A stretch of 64,000 bases of DNA. It comes from Rhipidocladum racemiflorum. Taxonomy: Eukaryota; Streptophyta; Magnoliopsida; Poales; Poaceae. Shown here piece by piece: positions 24,569 to 38,600 of this stretch. The translations under genes and the position numbers were made by a program. The notes under the pieces are model-generated. The model was not told the origin of the DNA, searched no databases, and saw only the letters and a program-made list of their open reading frames with translations. The stretch spans positions 1 to 64,000 of the forward strand of contig JAYEVF010000027.1 in the NCBI GenBank assembly GCA_036346355.1, in the 5' to 3' direction. The stretch's first letter is position 1, and the number at the start of each line of letters is the position of its first letter.

Positions 24569-24909
24569 AAAGGAGCCACCCAGGATTGCAACTCCTCCCG
24601 CCGTCTGTATGTCATTTTTGACATTTGACTCTCAAATGCAAGACCGTGACTTTGGTTTTTATAGAACATATTGGCAAAATAATAAAATTACATATTACAA
24701 AAATATTTTTCCAGACAAATTCAGTGATTCAAAATTTGTTTTCGGACTCTATGTCAGGACTGACCGAAATCCGAAATTTTGACGAGATTCGAAAAATTTC
24801 GGACAAAATTGAGACGAAATTCAAAAAACAAAATTTAAAACCGGTTTTTTTAACCAAGAAATCCGAAGTTTCGTTCGAAATTTCAGAAATCTCGGTAAAA
24901 TTCAACTGA

Positions 24910-25480
24910 ATAAAAAATGGTCCAAACGACGTCAAAAAATTTTGAAATGTTTTTTGGATGGTCCTGACATATCACTAATGTTCCCATAAAAAATTCAGAT
25001 AATGATTAAGCATGAAATTTTTTTTAAAAATTTAACAGTGCCATTGTCCTGATAAAAAGTTAACCGGCAAATTTTAATCGAATGGAAAGTGGTGCAAACC
25101 ACGTTAGAAACTTTTGAAAATTTTTGTGGATGGTCCTAACACATTCATAATTTTCTCATAAAATTTTTAGATGATGATCAATTTTTAGGAATTTTGAAAA
25201 TTTCAATTAGTGCTATTAAAGACGGACTGATAAATTTCACCTGAATGAAAAATAGTTCAAACCACTTTAGAAAATTTTGAAATTTTTTGTGAATGGTTCT
25301 AACATATCCGTAATATTCCCATAAAATTTTTAGAAGATGATCAATCTTGAGAAATGTTAAAAAATTCGGACAGTGCTACTCAAGACTAACCGACAAACTG
25401 AACCGACCAAAAAATGGTCAAAAAATTTTGAAATTTTTTGTGGATGATCTTGACCCTAAATCCAATCAAATGCAATGCAC
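24910..25480. repeat. Diverged tandem repeat, about 165-170 bp period
   Basis: Units start near 24916, 25087, 25250 and 25414. Each begins 'atggtccaaac' or a close variant, continues with an 'aaattttgaaattttttgtg' block and 'gatggtcctaac', then 'cccataaaatttttagatga'. The last unit is incomplete. The array is embedded in a repeat rich in 'ccgaaatt' and 'tttcgg' words (24740-24910 and 25500-25650). No gene is present. Confidence 0.75.
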
Positions 25481-25785
25481 AAAAATTAAAATCCGGCAAA
25501 AAAAACTATCAAATCTCGCCCGAAATCGCCGAGATCTCGCCGAAAAATCTGAAATTACTGTAGCATTTTGAATTTTTCAAATTTTTTTATTCCGCCGGGA
25601 TTTTAAAGCTCGTCCCTGGATGAAATCCGAGATTTCACCGGGATTCTTAACCTTGAGCCCATGTACTTTTTACCTCTAAAAAGGCCTATATACTTTTACA
25701 TATATTATTACTAGACAAAGTTTCAGAACCTATATTTAGAGGTAGGTAGAGACTACTATCATAGGTAACTACTCCGTTCTTTTAA

Positions 25786-25997
25786 GGGTATGTTTGGTTG
25801 ATGGGATGAGATTGAATAGAATAGGATGATATTATACTATTTGGTTCTATTATTTGGAGGACTAAAATGGTTTAGTATCTAAATGAAATATTTATCAAAT
25901 TTATATCACTTGATATATGATGAGATGGTTCCATTCAAACAACCAAGTGATATTATTTTATACATGTACCACTTGGTACACACAACGAAATACACCT
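25786..25997. mobile_element. Tourist-like MITE (PIF/Harbinger type), 212 bp
   Basis: Ends GGGTATGTTTGG and (reverse complement) AGGTGTATTTCG, flanked on both sides by TAA (25783-25785, 25998-26000), the 3-bp duplication of this superfamily. The interior matches the MITE at 27655-28163 ('atgatat/atgatgtt', 'atggttccattca', 'taccacttggtac'). It ends 233 bp before the kinase ATG, so it lies in that gene's promoter or leader. Confidence 0.85.
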
Positions 25998-26230
25998 TAA
26001 ATGAGTTGACCCTCTCTTCAATGCATTTGCTCTGTTTCTTCTTCCCAGCTTTTGTCTACCCCAATGTCTCTTCGGTTCTTCTTCACCAAGCCATGTCAAT
26101 GACCAAATAGCCTGCGGCCACTCCTTCCTTTCCTGCAGTACTTTTCCTTCATCTAGCCCCTTGCCCAACGTGTCAGCGTATCAGAGGTGTTGTGTGCCGT
26201 TGTGCGCAGGGACAAACAGGTGAGAGATCT

Positions 26231-26650
26231 ATGGAGGCATTGAGCGGCCTGCGGCAGGTCGCCAACACTGTGCAACAGATCGTGGACGCGGTGGAGACGG
26301 TTCGCCGGAACAAGGAGGAGTGCCGCGAGCTTGCGAAGCGCGTGAAGACGGTCGGTGCTCTCCTGACACAGATTGAAGATGATCCGGACATGATGCAGAA
26401 CACGGCGACCAGGGGCGCTCTAAACGAGATGGAGGTGATCCTCCGTAACGTCTACGAGCTCGTCATGGCCTGCCAGGAGAGGAAAATAATCTACCGCTTC
26501 ATCATGGGCAAGAGGCAGGCCGCCAAGCTGCGTGAGGCGAAGGAGAAGATTTCATTCCAATTACTCGTCTTTCCCGTCGTCGGCCATGTCCACACCACTC
26601 GTCTTTTGAGGCGAATCCAGAATATCCCTGCTCATGCTGCACAACCTGAG
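26231..26650 (+). CDS. Kinase gene exon 1 (MCAfunc-like domain)
   Basis: 140 codons, start ATG at 26231, donor GAG|GTACCA, phase 0. It carries the whole N-terminal domain; charged and hydrophobic residues alternate as in an alpha-helical bundle. Confidence 0.85.
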
Positions 26651-29600
26651 GTACCATTTGCTCATATTTGTTCGTGTGTTCCCGTTTAGCCTTTAGCAGC
26701 TGGCTTCTACACCTTCTAACCTGTAGAAGCTGGAGGCATGGACTAAAGAGTGTGTCGCGCTCGCGCCCATGTTCCATTTCCTGATGGGAATACCGTACAG
26801 GTCCCAACTGTGTGATACACCATAAAACTGACAAGTTACGTTGAAATTGAAATTTATAGGAAGTAAAATTTATAGGAAGCCTACACAGCTGTGAAATCAT
26901 AATCAGTGACGGAGGGAGGTAGGGGTGAAAAAAAACTCGAAACTCACGAGTTAAACGAGTACTTGCAAATTCGGCTTGAATTCATTCCTTAACGAGTTGA
27001 GTCGAGCTGTGATTTGAACTTGTTTAAATAACAAGTTAAACGAGCCAACTCGTGAGTTAAATGAGTCAACTCACAAGTTTTACGAGTCTTCCAAGTCAAA
27101 AATTATAGCTGTATATGTGTGAGGCGAGGATGATGACATATAGCATACTGTATAGTTTCAACAACAATCATTCTTTCATATGGCAATATCGAGTTTAACA
27201 AGCTTAACGAGCTAACTCATGAAGTTTAACTACCAAACCGAACTGACATTTAAACTCATTAAGATAACGAGAGTTTAACCAAGTCAAGTCGAGCTCAGCC
27301 AAGTCGACTTATTATCTACCCCTGGAGGGATGGGGCTGGTAGGAGCCACCGAGCCATATGCTTTTCCTATGCTGCCTCTCTTCTATTGAAACCATGTTTT
27401 AGATTCCTAATCCTCCTTTCTGTGTTGTTGGACGTCCCCTACGCTCTATCTACTCATGATTTGTACACACAAATTATCACTACAATTAGTAGAAAACTAG
27501 CCTAATTTCCCGCGCGACTGTGCTGGTACACACAAATCAGTAATGCAATTAGTAGAAAACTGGCCAGATTTCCTGGGCAATGATGGTTAGTATTACAATG
27601 TGTATGTTTATATTTGAAACTAGCGTCGTGTTCGTTATACGGCCCAAATACTTAGATGCGTTTGGTTCGTGGGATGAGGTTGAATGAGATGGAATGATGT
27701 TGTACCATTTGGTTCCATTATTTTGGGTGAACGGAATAGTTCGGCATCTAAAGAGAATATTCCTCAAATTTTGTACCACTTGATCCAGGATGGGATGGTT
27801 CCATTCAGACAATTAAACACATAGATGATTTTTTTCTTGAACCATCCCATACATAGGCCCCCTTCGGGACAGCTTCTGGATTATGGATTATGGATTATGG
27901 GAAATGCTGCTTCTGATTATGGGAGAATCAGGTCGAGCCGGCTACAACTTCTAGGTTTCGAACCAAGCCGGCGAGAATCAGTAAGAATCAATGAGAATCA
28001 GGTTTCAGCCAGATTCTGATTCTATACAGAAATCAGCTTCTGATTCTCAGAGAAGCTATCCAGAATCTTCCCGTCGCAAATAATCAGCTTTTTCTAAAGC
28101 GTAAGCTGTCCGTTCAAACGAACGGAGCCATATACCACTTGGTACAAGCAGCCAAACACACCCTTATATTACAAAAAAAGAGTTGTATTTCTTATACAAT
28201 GTTAAGTTCGTAAACGATCTATAATAAGGATATTTGATTCCATACTATTATCATCTCGACCCACCAAAATATGCGATTCAGTTTTTCCTCTAATCTAACC
28301 TGTCAAAGGGAACATGGAAGATCCTTCTAACATAATTTTAATAATATAATGATAGATTTATCATTTAGCACATGTTATCACATACTTCCCAGCTATTATG
28401 TGATTCCCCTATAAAACTTTCTAGCTCCACCATTAATCATAGTCAGTTAGCAATCAAATTGGTTTTTTAAAGTCACGCACGGAACTATTTTTGGTTAAAT
28501 TAGGTCTCCAACATCACCTACGTGTGAGTGCCTAATCCCTAGTGTTCATGCGAATGCCACTAACTGGGGTCCAAGTAGGGGTGATAACGGCAGAAGCTCA
28601 GCACAAGTCTGATCGAGATCTGAATTTTTGTTTCTTTGAGCTAGTCTAGTTCAAACCTAAAACTAATAAGCTTATGTTCAATTTATAGGCTCAAATAAAA
28701 GCTTGGATCTTGATCCAAGCCATTTACATATACAACATTAATATACATGTGACCAAAATTAACACATAATACACGCAATATTATGATTTAGTTGAAAAAC
28801 GTAATGTCCAAGCCTAGTTCAATCTGATCTAGATCTAATCCAAATAGCTATAGATCCAAAATGAATTCAATTTATTTGCAGTTTTAAACCGGTCTAATTC
28901 AAAAGTCTAGATTGGTTCAAGGCCATTATCACCCTTAGGTCTCCTTAGTTTCTCTATGTAATTTCAGGATGCAGAACAGGTGGGACTTGCTAATTTATCT
29001 CAGGAGGATGCAGAAGAGGTCGTGAGTTCGTACAGCAGTCCACAGCATGATGCTAGGTACGTCAGGTAGCCTTTACTAATAACATCTATTTTGCTAATCT
29101 CTACTATTCTAAAGCAGCACTTGGTGGCAGTGGTCCGTTTCTTCCCACGCCATTAATTGCCGCTTAATTGCCCCTGCTTAATTGCTCCCTACGCGAAGAA
29201 ACGGTTGCTGTTTTTAATTAGTCAGCTTGCGCAAGAAACGAAGCGTTAAAGATAGATGTTTAATTTTGTGAAATAATTTTTTTATTTTTTAATCTTTATT
29301 TTTCGTTATCAATTTTGATTTTCGTAGTAACGCACAGGCATGTAACTAGTATAAGAACATTTAAGAGTACGGGACAATTTATCCACAAGTCGCAGGTTTA
29401 AATCCCATAAAATATTATGGAAAAGCACACAAATAATCCACCCAATACGTAATTGGTGTGAACTGAACCATATACCCGTTAGTGAGGCGACAAGCTGCCA
29501 CACCACACCACTAGGCTACGTTGCGGTTGGACTATTCTGATTAGATAAGATAAAATGTAGGCTGGTAAACATCTGATCTGCTTTTTCTTCAGTGGAAATG

Positions 29601-32600
29601 TTGATTCTCAATATGAGCATGAAACAGTTAACACATAATTCTACTGCCCGTGTGATTCTTTGTTTTAAGGATTTATACGACTAAAATGTTCGAGAAAATA
29701 TGGACAGTCTATGGAGTATTCAGTCATCCTTTAAAGTAGGATCGATCCTATACCACGTTAGAATATATTGCCACCAGATTCTGGCAGGAAAAATAGTCGG
29801 CAAGAGTATTTTTGGTAGTTGATATAATGTCGAGATCCGAATGTGCAAATTTGGACTCTCTGTGTATTCTCGTGACTAGTCCAGATCACGCTAGTGCACA
29901 CAGCCTCAACATGGATGAATATTACAATCATACACAATGAATAATAAAAGTAACTTAAATATAGAATATATAAATCAGATAACGACCTTAAGGTCAACCT
30001 TACACTTGTGAGGCCTTGGCGCTTAAACTCCAAATAAGAAGCAATGAACGAAGAACGCTTCGGTGAATCCCATCATTATGCCACGTATATCCGACAAGGT
30101 TCGACTTTTAGATAATCGCCTCTTTACGGAACTTCTCCTCCTTCGACGCTTTTAGTCTTCATCTCAAATGGTGATTTTGTTGTTGCAAGGGGTGAGTACA
30201 TAAAGCACTCAAAGAAGTCATGCACAATGCAAGTCTAATAACTATATGCATGGCTTATTCCAAGTGATAGGTCAATGATTATTTTGCAGTAAAGCAACAT
30301 TCACAAATAAACATAATAGATTATAAAGCAGTAAAACAAATAATAACAGTAATATATTTCACAGTTCTTTCACAAGTAAACCATACCACATCCTTAACCA
30401 GTTATCACTTTTTCACAGGCAAAATACCTCCAAGCCCAAGTTCACTTTTATGAAAAGCTAACCCTTGACTGTAATCCCCGAGTATTGTCCAATACCGCAG
30501 ACACGGCTATTCGAATAATTTTGACACTCTGCAGAGGTTATACACTTTACCCACAAGATACAATCAACTCATCACATCAGCCGTGAATCGCTATACAAAG
30601 TATGCGAATGAGCGATCAACAAAGCCTTTCCAAAGTTACTTCTAGACCCGGTACTGTCAGCTAAGGTTTCAACACTGAAGGGGCTGGTTACCACACTTAG
30701 GACCTCCCTCTTACGCCATGTGAGTCTACCCGTAAACCCGGAACTCACACCACCATGACAAAGACCGAAATCTAGACATCACAGCTTACTCAGCTAGGTC
30801 TATCCTATACCAGACTTGTGGTTGTATGTTTGGCCCAATTCAAATTCTTGCAAGGTTAAGTCCTTAATTGACCGATGCAAAACTTACATCAATACTCTCA
30901 TAGAAATCCACCTCACCAACTCACATAAATATATCATGTTTCATACAATCTCAACCGCCAATCTGGCCCACCATAATTCTTGCCATTTGCCCCAGTCTAA
31001 ATTATTTTATCACCCCAGTTGATTATTGTGCAACACAATGCCAACAACAACTCAACATCATTGAAGAAGCACGAAGGCCTCCTCATAGCAATATCATCGT
31101 GTCAGCAACACATCACACCATTTCAAAATACATTGCATAATCCATTAATCAATATTGACATTTGTATTTCCAAAATGATGTCACTGGCCTGTTGCAAGTC
31201 TAAGCAAACTAATATGTTCTATCTAACCCATGTTGATAATTTATTAGCTACCAACTATTAATCAACAAATCTAGGGTGACAAATGATTCATGGCATACAA
31301 TTATTATAGACAAGGTGGCAATAACAAGTAGGTTGATTATCTAATCCCAAATTAATTGAAATCAGTTTAACTTAAACTAGGATGCAATAATTTTAAATAA
31401 TATAAGTTTCAAAAATGGGATCAACATGGTCAAAGCATAACTTGCCTGGCCCTTGCTATTTTTTTATTGTTCTTTAATCTTTATCTTTGATTCTGGATTC
31501 TCGATCTTCAATCTTCACTTCTTTGATCTTCAGCTCCATAGATCGACTCCTGCATTTACACGCTTAGCGATTAAACAAGAAGCAAAACAAACCAACTCAA
31601 AAGATAAATCTTCTCTTCTCTCGGATCGATCGATCATCTTCTCCTCTCTCTGCCTTGTCTAGTCTTCGGCTATGGCAAGGCCTTCTTCTCCTCGAGCTCA
31701 ATCCTCGATGGAGTCAACTTACGTGCCACAACCTCATCGCCATCACTGCCCGGTGCATTGCCGCACTGCGCCGTGTCACGCTCTCTCATGGCCACCGATC
31801 TGGCGCCTCCACCGCCATCGCAGCCCCTCATGCCGCCATCAGGAAATGCACGCGAGAGGATGATGACGAGGAGGACGAGGACAAGGACGAGGACGAGGAC
31901 AAGGACGAGGAGGTCACTGTCACCCGCTGGGGACCGGCGCCTCTTTTGAGTCATCATCGGAGGATGAGCCACGTGGTGCTGCCTCCAGCGAAGATGACTC
32001 CAGCGACTCCGGCGACTCCTTACCCTCGGGTACTAGTGGCGAGTGGTAGTGATAGCGCGCATGTACACCGCGCATTGTAATTAATTATAATGTGTGTATA
32101 TGTTATAATTATAAACAAGTAATGTTAACCATTTGTGTATATATAGCAATGCATGTTTATATTAATTATCTCATCTTGAATTTGCATCAAAAGCCTTCCA
32201 TCAAAAGCCATGCACGAATTAAAGAGATATATTCGATCAGAAATCTTCCATCAAAAGCCTGCTTCTTTTTGAATTTGCATCATTGACGATTACAATATAA
32301 AATCGATTGTGATGAGGGAGCACACTCATCACTGTCGGTTCCTTTCTAGATCTGACACAGAAAATATTATATTATCTGTGTCGGTTTTAGATAATTACAG
32401 TCGATTTTTTATCTAAAACCAACACAGATAATATAGTATTTTCTGTGCCGGTTTTATAAATAAATCGAGAGTGATGAGTGTGCTCTCTCATCACAGTCGG
32501 TTCTAGTTAAAACCGACTGTGATAAGATTTTTCATCACAATCGGTTCTTGTATACAACCGATTGTGATGACTATGTCACGAAATTTTGTAACATATCACA

Positions 32601-35600
32601 ATCGGGTTTTTTCTTAAAAGTTAGAAACCGACACACATGAAGTGATAGTGATGTCCTATTATGTGGTAGTGGTTGTAAATAGTAGTACAACATTGAGCGT
32701 CTTCCTTTCATGCATTTGTGTTCATTAGTATGGAATTACGTGGTGGAGAATTACTAAAAAACTTAGGTGATTTTAAGCTTAAAGTCAAAGAATTTAGAGA
32801 GAGAGAGAGAGGGAGAGGGAGAGGGAGAGGGAGAGGGAGAAATCCTCCGTAATTTCTGTAAGTATTGGAGTATTATTTAGTAGTCAAACCCAGCTTTAAT
32901 TTACATTAAACACCTGATTTTCGCATGTGACACTGTTGACAGGCTTGATGCGACTGATGAAACAGAAAGAGCTCCAGCGGACGACGAGCCTTCTAATCTT
33001 CCAAAGATGCCGCGTGTCTCACAATGTATAATCACTCTCTCAACTCTACGGAAGAAAATAATTACTATATTCTACGATAAAACATTGAGGTCTTATTTGA
33101 GAAATCTAAAATCCTACTTTATACACGTGAATTCTAATCCATTCTCATGAACAGACCAAGATTTTAGACTTTTCAAACAAGACCTCAGCGTAGCTGCGCT
33201 TCCAAATGACCAATTTCAATATTGGATATTATATTATGTGTCCGTTATGTAATACAAGGGCACCTCCAATAGTCTAACTAGCTTCATACTAGGAATATGC
33301 AACATCACTCTCTTTTGGTAAGGTTGAAGAAAGGAGCTTAATACTCATGCAACTATCAACACTTTTTAAGGATGGTTTATTAGGAGCTTGATACTAAAAT
33401 ATGTGGGGTGATTGTATCAGCACTCATATGCAAATATCAAGCTTTACTATCAAATCATTGGGGTGATTGTTACTAAAAGCACACCAAAACACTCCCTCTC
33501 CTCTATGAACCATTATATGTGCCCCAAGTAGCTATTCTTGAAATCATAAGTTAGATTTATTGCAATTTTTACTCTTTTTTACTCGTAACAACCATTGCCG
33601 ATTGGGATAGTTTTGTTGAGAGAGAATGGTTTCATTAATCCATTGCCCTTGTTTAAACTTAATCTGATTTCAAATATAAATTATTTTAGACATTGACATG
33701 GTCTCCAAGATGACACTTTGACCATCAATTTGTATGAAGATATTTTGTTTGAAATAAAATTTGTTATACATTATGAAAGATATTTCATGATTGAGCTAGT
33801 AATACCAATTTCATGTTATCAATCTTGGTAATTATTTATATATTGATGGTCAAACCTAAAAACATTTTATCGCCACAAATTCTCAAATAATACTCCCTCC
33901 AGTTTGCAAATACTTGTCGTTTTGGAGTTGTCCTAAGTCAAAGTTTTAGAACTTTATCTATAAATAATTTTTAAACCATTTGGATTGAACACATAAAAGT
34001 TACATAAATAGATTTGTCATGAAAAGAGCTTTCAAAATATTATAAATTTCAATGCATTTTATAAATAAAATGCAATAATTTTTAATGGTCAAAATTGTAT
34101 TTTTGGAGACCGTGTCAATGTTCAAAATGACAAGTATTTGCAAACTGAGGGAGTATACATCTGAATCGGAGGTATTAAGGGGTAACATGATCCATTTTGT
34201 ATTTATTTTCACTCAATTTTGCAATTTTTTGGTTCGTGGTCCAAGAGAAATAAGCATCTAACAAATGTAACTGCAACACTGAAGCGAACTAGCCAAATTA
34301 TGCATGTAAATGTGGCTAGATATTAAGATAGATGAGATTCAAACTATAGTTGTATTTTTACACAATAATAATGATTATGGTGGAAAATATAATTGTATTT
34401 CTTATACAATTATAATAGTTTATATATATATATGTATATATATCTAATTAGTCTTCAATGTTATAATCTAGATCCACTAACATAAGCGGTATAGATTTTT
34501 TTTCTTTTTTTTTATTTGATTAACACTTAAATTTATAGCCTCTTAGAATGAATCTGAGAGATACTTTGTCTTTTTCTTTTGAAAAAGAAAGATAATAGAT
34601 CTATAGAATTTTTGGTTACAGGAGGACCGAGTTGTGAATCTCAAGTCTCTGACATCTAATTTCCTTTTATGACAGGGTTTACAATTTTCACTTACCGTCA
34701 GTTAAAGCGTGCTACGGATAATTTCTCAGTGATTATTGGAGAATGTGGCTTTGGCACCGTTTACAAGGTTAGTTCTTATGGATGCTTGCTTAATTCGCTA
34801 AATTTGACTTCCTATTGGATTTGTAGGTGACAATTATAGGAGCCACAATTCTCTGCTATAACAAATATTTTTTTTGTTGCATATCAAACTAAAATAGAAG
34901 CTGAGTTTCCTTTTTCATGGATAAAAGGGGTGTAACTGTTCTGTTTTTGTAAACTAGTTGAATAGCCGTGTGCTGCAACGGCTGAAAAAAATACAACCCT
35001 GACACATCAAACCACCACTGCTGGGCTTAGATCGCGCCATGCCTAGCTACGGGGCCTGGGCTAGCTCTGTGGCCTCTTACCATCTTGCTTATCCTACACT
35101 TCATCTTAAGCTCCTCCACCAGGACCGACCGAGCGCCTCTGCGGCCCATGCCATGTCCCGCTTAGTGCTCGTACTGCGCCACACCCTTGACCCTGGCTAT
35201 CAAGACTCAGATTACCGATCCAGAGCCATTTATGTATATTAGCACTGATCCCTAGGTCAATAGCTAGTACTCACAGTAACATCATTTTAGCACAAGCACA
35301 GGTGTGAAGAACTTAAAAGAGTAGTTAAGTATTATAACAAATGTAAACAGACCTTATGGACAGTCTTATAACTAGAGCCGTTAAAAGAGAGCAGCGGAAA
35401 CGGAAACACAAGTGTGGAGCACTCAGGGTAAGTTCTTTGCCAACTGATGCCACTTCGTCTTCCAACCCTTTCGGACACGCGTAAGCACAGATAGGTCCTT
35501 ATTCTCCAAGCGTTGAATGGCAGGGCAAGAGCGAGTACGAAGATGCTTGGCTGATCAGGGGAATGATTAAGACGTAAAAGGCCATGTTTCAACATAATAA

Positions 35601-38600
35601 GTAATTTTAACCAAACCTAATACTTAGCATTTTGACTAAACCAGTTCTAGTGAAACTGAATAATGTTGAGTAATATCACATCTATTATGCTGGGAAGTTT
35701 TGGAGGCCAACCACGCTAGCCACGTCAACTCTCCAGTTTTTTGCAAAAAAAATGCCCCTCGGCTTCCTTCAAATTACAAATAGATCCTTATAAAATTACA
35801 AAAAACCCTCAGCATTTATTTATATTTTTTTCACCAAACCTGTGAGGGTAAAAACTCCATTTTTCAAAATAGAGCATGTTTTCTTTCGAATAGCGTTTAG
35901 GTCCCTCCTTCATTATTTTACAGAAAAAAACTTCTGTTAAATACAAATCTCGAACAAACCATTTTCTAATTTTTCAGAGTAGCACTCAAGTCCAAAAAAT
36001 AACAAACAGATCCCCGTACCTTACGTCCAGGTCATTTCTCTGTTTTTCCTGAAAAAATATTTTCACAATGTAAATATGTGTACAAATTGCTTATGTATTT
36101 TTGTAACTCGATCTTTAATATTTTCCTAATAAGTATGTATACAATCAGTATCTCTATATTTTTTTTTTTGCAACTCAATCTATAATATGTTTCGAAACAT
36201 GTATTATTACCCAGTGAACGTCTAGAGTGTTAAACTCGGCAAAAGAAGATTCTTTCTCCGTTTTGCCCGAGAAAAAATAGATTCACCAAAAGAAAATGTG
36301 CACAACTCTATCTCTATAATCTTTTTGTCAACTCGAAATCTAATATTTTTCGAAACATGTATTATTTATTTTTTTTTAAAAAGACTCGTTGTTATGCTAA
36401 TTCATTGACGGTTCCTACCTAGCGTATTTTTCCCAAAAAAAATCAAGAGAACAAAAACGCTTGGATCCTCTTACTTTTTTAAATAAAAAAACTAATTAAA
36501 TTTCGTACGACGCTGGCGCTGTATCACGCGCGACCCTACCTAGTAGTAGTAAAGGTTCCATCGGCTAGGTAGTAGTGTAACGTGCGGGCTGATTTGTGAG
36601 AGGATAGGAGTACAGAGGGTAGTCGAGAATCGAGATGAGTAACTAGTACGCGGTTGAGAAGCCATGGTGCGGCTACCGCGGGGCATGGGCAGGGCAAGAA
36701 CAGGAGCAAAAGGGTTTCGGTTTTCTTCTATCATGTATACTTTATTCCTTAATCCACTTCTCCTTTTACAGAGAGGGCCTAACAAAAAAATATATGAATA
36801 AATGAAACGGATCTTAAGGATCCAAACAAATTGATCTTAAGGATCTTGTCTTTAACTAAGCCTAACTTGCAAGTAAGGAGAACACAAGCCTATCTAGGCC
36901 ACAGCCTCCTGCTGCACCTTCTTCTATTTGTGGAGTTACTGGTACACTTGGCCTCACATGACATAAAGAATGATTCCTGAACTTTCCATCCATCGTATGC
37001 TTATATATTTCTTTGGGCTCTATCCACCCGTACATTTTATTTTAGAATTAGTCGTCTACGGATGAATTTGCGCAGACTTCATATATTAAGTAATATGTAT
37101 GAAATTTCTCAGGGTAAAACATTAGGGGCCATCTATTTTGTTACTTCGAATTAATCAAATTTGATTTCATTCTATTTCCACGAAGCTCTTCTAGTGCATC
37201 AAACTTGATTAATATAATGCGGATCTTGAAGGACTCAAAATGACGATCAGAAGAGGGTGAATGATCACAAATCAAATTTTACCCTAAAGAAACCAATCAA
37301 AACCTCTCTAGATCAAATAAGTGCGGAAAAAAAGAATTTTATGAGAAATTCACTTCTGGAGCGGTACTACCATCATCTAGGATCGGTACAACCGTAGTGA
37401 ACAGTACAATCAGCATAAGTTCAAATCTAAAAATCGATGTAACTTTTGATTGGAAGAGCCAAAACTTGTGAAACTTTGTATGCACTTTTCTAAGGATGTT
37501 AGGAATCTATTGCAACCTTCGCAAGGATTGACGTCAACACACCTTTTACAAATTTACCGAATATTGCATCAAAACCGGGTCAAAATCCAAAACTTCACCC
37601 TGAGTTTGCTCGTAGGAATTTAATGATCAAGATGATCCTAGATGACATTCCACATGTCCCAGCAAGCAAGAACACCAAATAAATTACTCTCAAATGTGCA
37701 AGCCCAAGATCTACCTCAAATCCTTCCTTCTCAAGCCAAGAACCGGTTTCTTGAAAAATCAATTGATGAACATGTGAGGGCTTGCATAAATGATTGGTAT
37801 ATGATCCACGGAGGATTCATCTATCAATCTTTCATCCTTGGCAATACAAGATCAAGAGAAGACAAAAAACTCAAGAAGAGGGAATATCAAAACAAGAGGC
37901 AGAGCCAAAGTTTAAGTGCAAATTTTGATTTTATTTTAGAGTAAGATGAATGATTTTGATTTTATTTGAGAGTAAGATGGATGATTACAAAGCCTCTCAC
38001 ATGAAAGCAAAGCTCCTAAGGAGCGCGCACACACACACAAGAAAACCAAAATCTTATGGAAACCCTAATCCTTTTCCTAAGGCTTCAAGGCATAAGGCCT
38101 CTCCTCCCCTACATCTCCTTATATAGTGGAGACACAACTGAAGGATCAAGACGCACCAAGAAGAGGGTGAATTGGTGTTAGCTAACACCTAAACCTTTTT
38201 TTCCCTGTTTTTAATAATTCTGAAAATTACTAAAATAATGATCAAACTTAAAGATTAAATCTACAATAATTATTCTAAGACCATAAAAGTGCTACTGTAG
38301 TGATCACTGTCGTTTTCCTTGTGTGTTCGACCTCGCCGCCATTCGCGTGGCGGCAGCGCTGCTGGGCGTGGGGAGGCGCTAAGGAGCGACAAGAGCGGCG
38401 CATCGGCGAGGCACGGCGGCGGGCGGCAAGGCCGCCCGGCCGGCTGGCGACGGCAGACGGCATCTTGCGGGCATGGAGTCAAGAAAAGCGAAGAGCCCCA
38501 TTTGCCCAAAATCCGGAAATTTTCCCCAAAGTTTGAACATGGCATACCAAATTAATTGATGAAACCTCTAGTAGACATCCTAAAGATCTTGTAGATGGAA

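Noticed and set aside
26192..26230. Upstream in-frame GTG start for the kinase
   Set aside because: Plant translation rarely uses GTG, the ATG at 26231 begins the recognisable domain, and the extra residues add nothing conserved.
31260..32300. Left terminus of the CACTA element ending at 32671
   Set aside because: No CACTACCACA preceded by GTT was found on the left; the element is reported as right part only.
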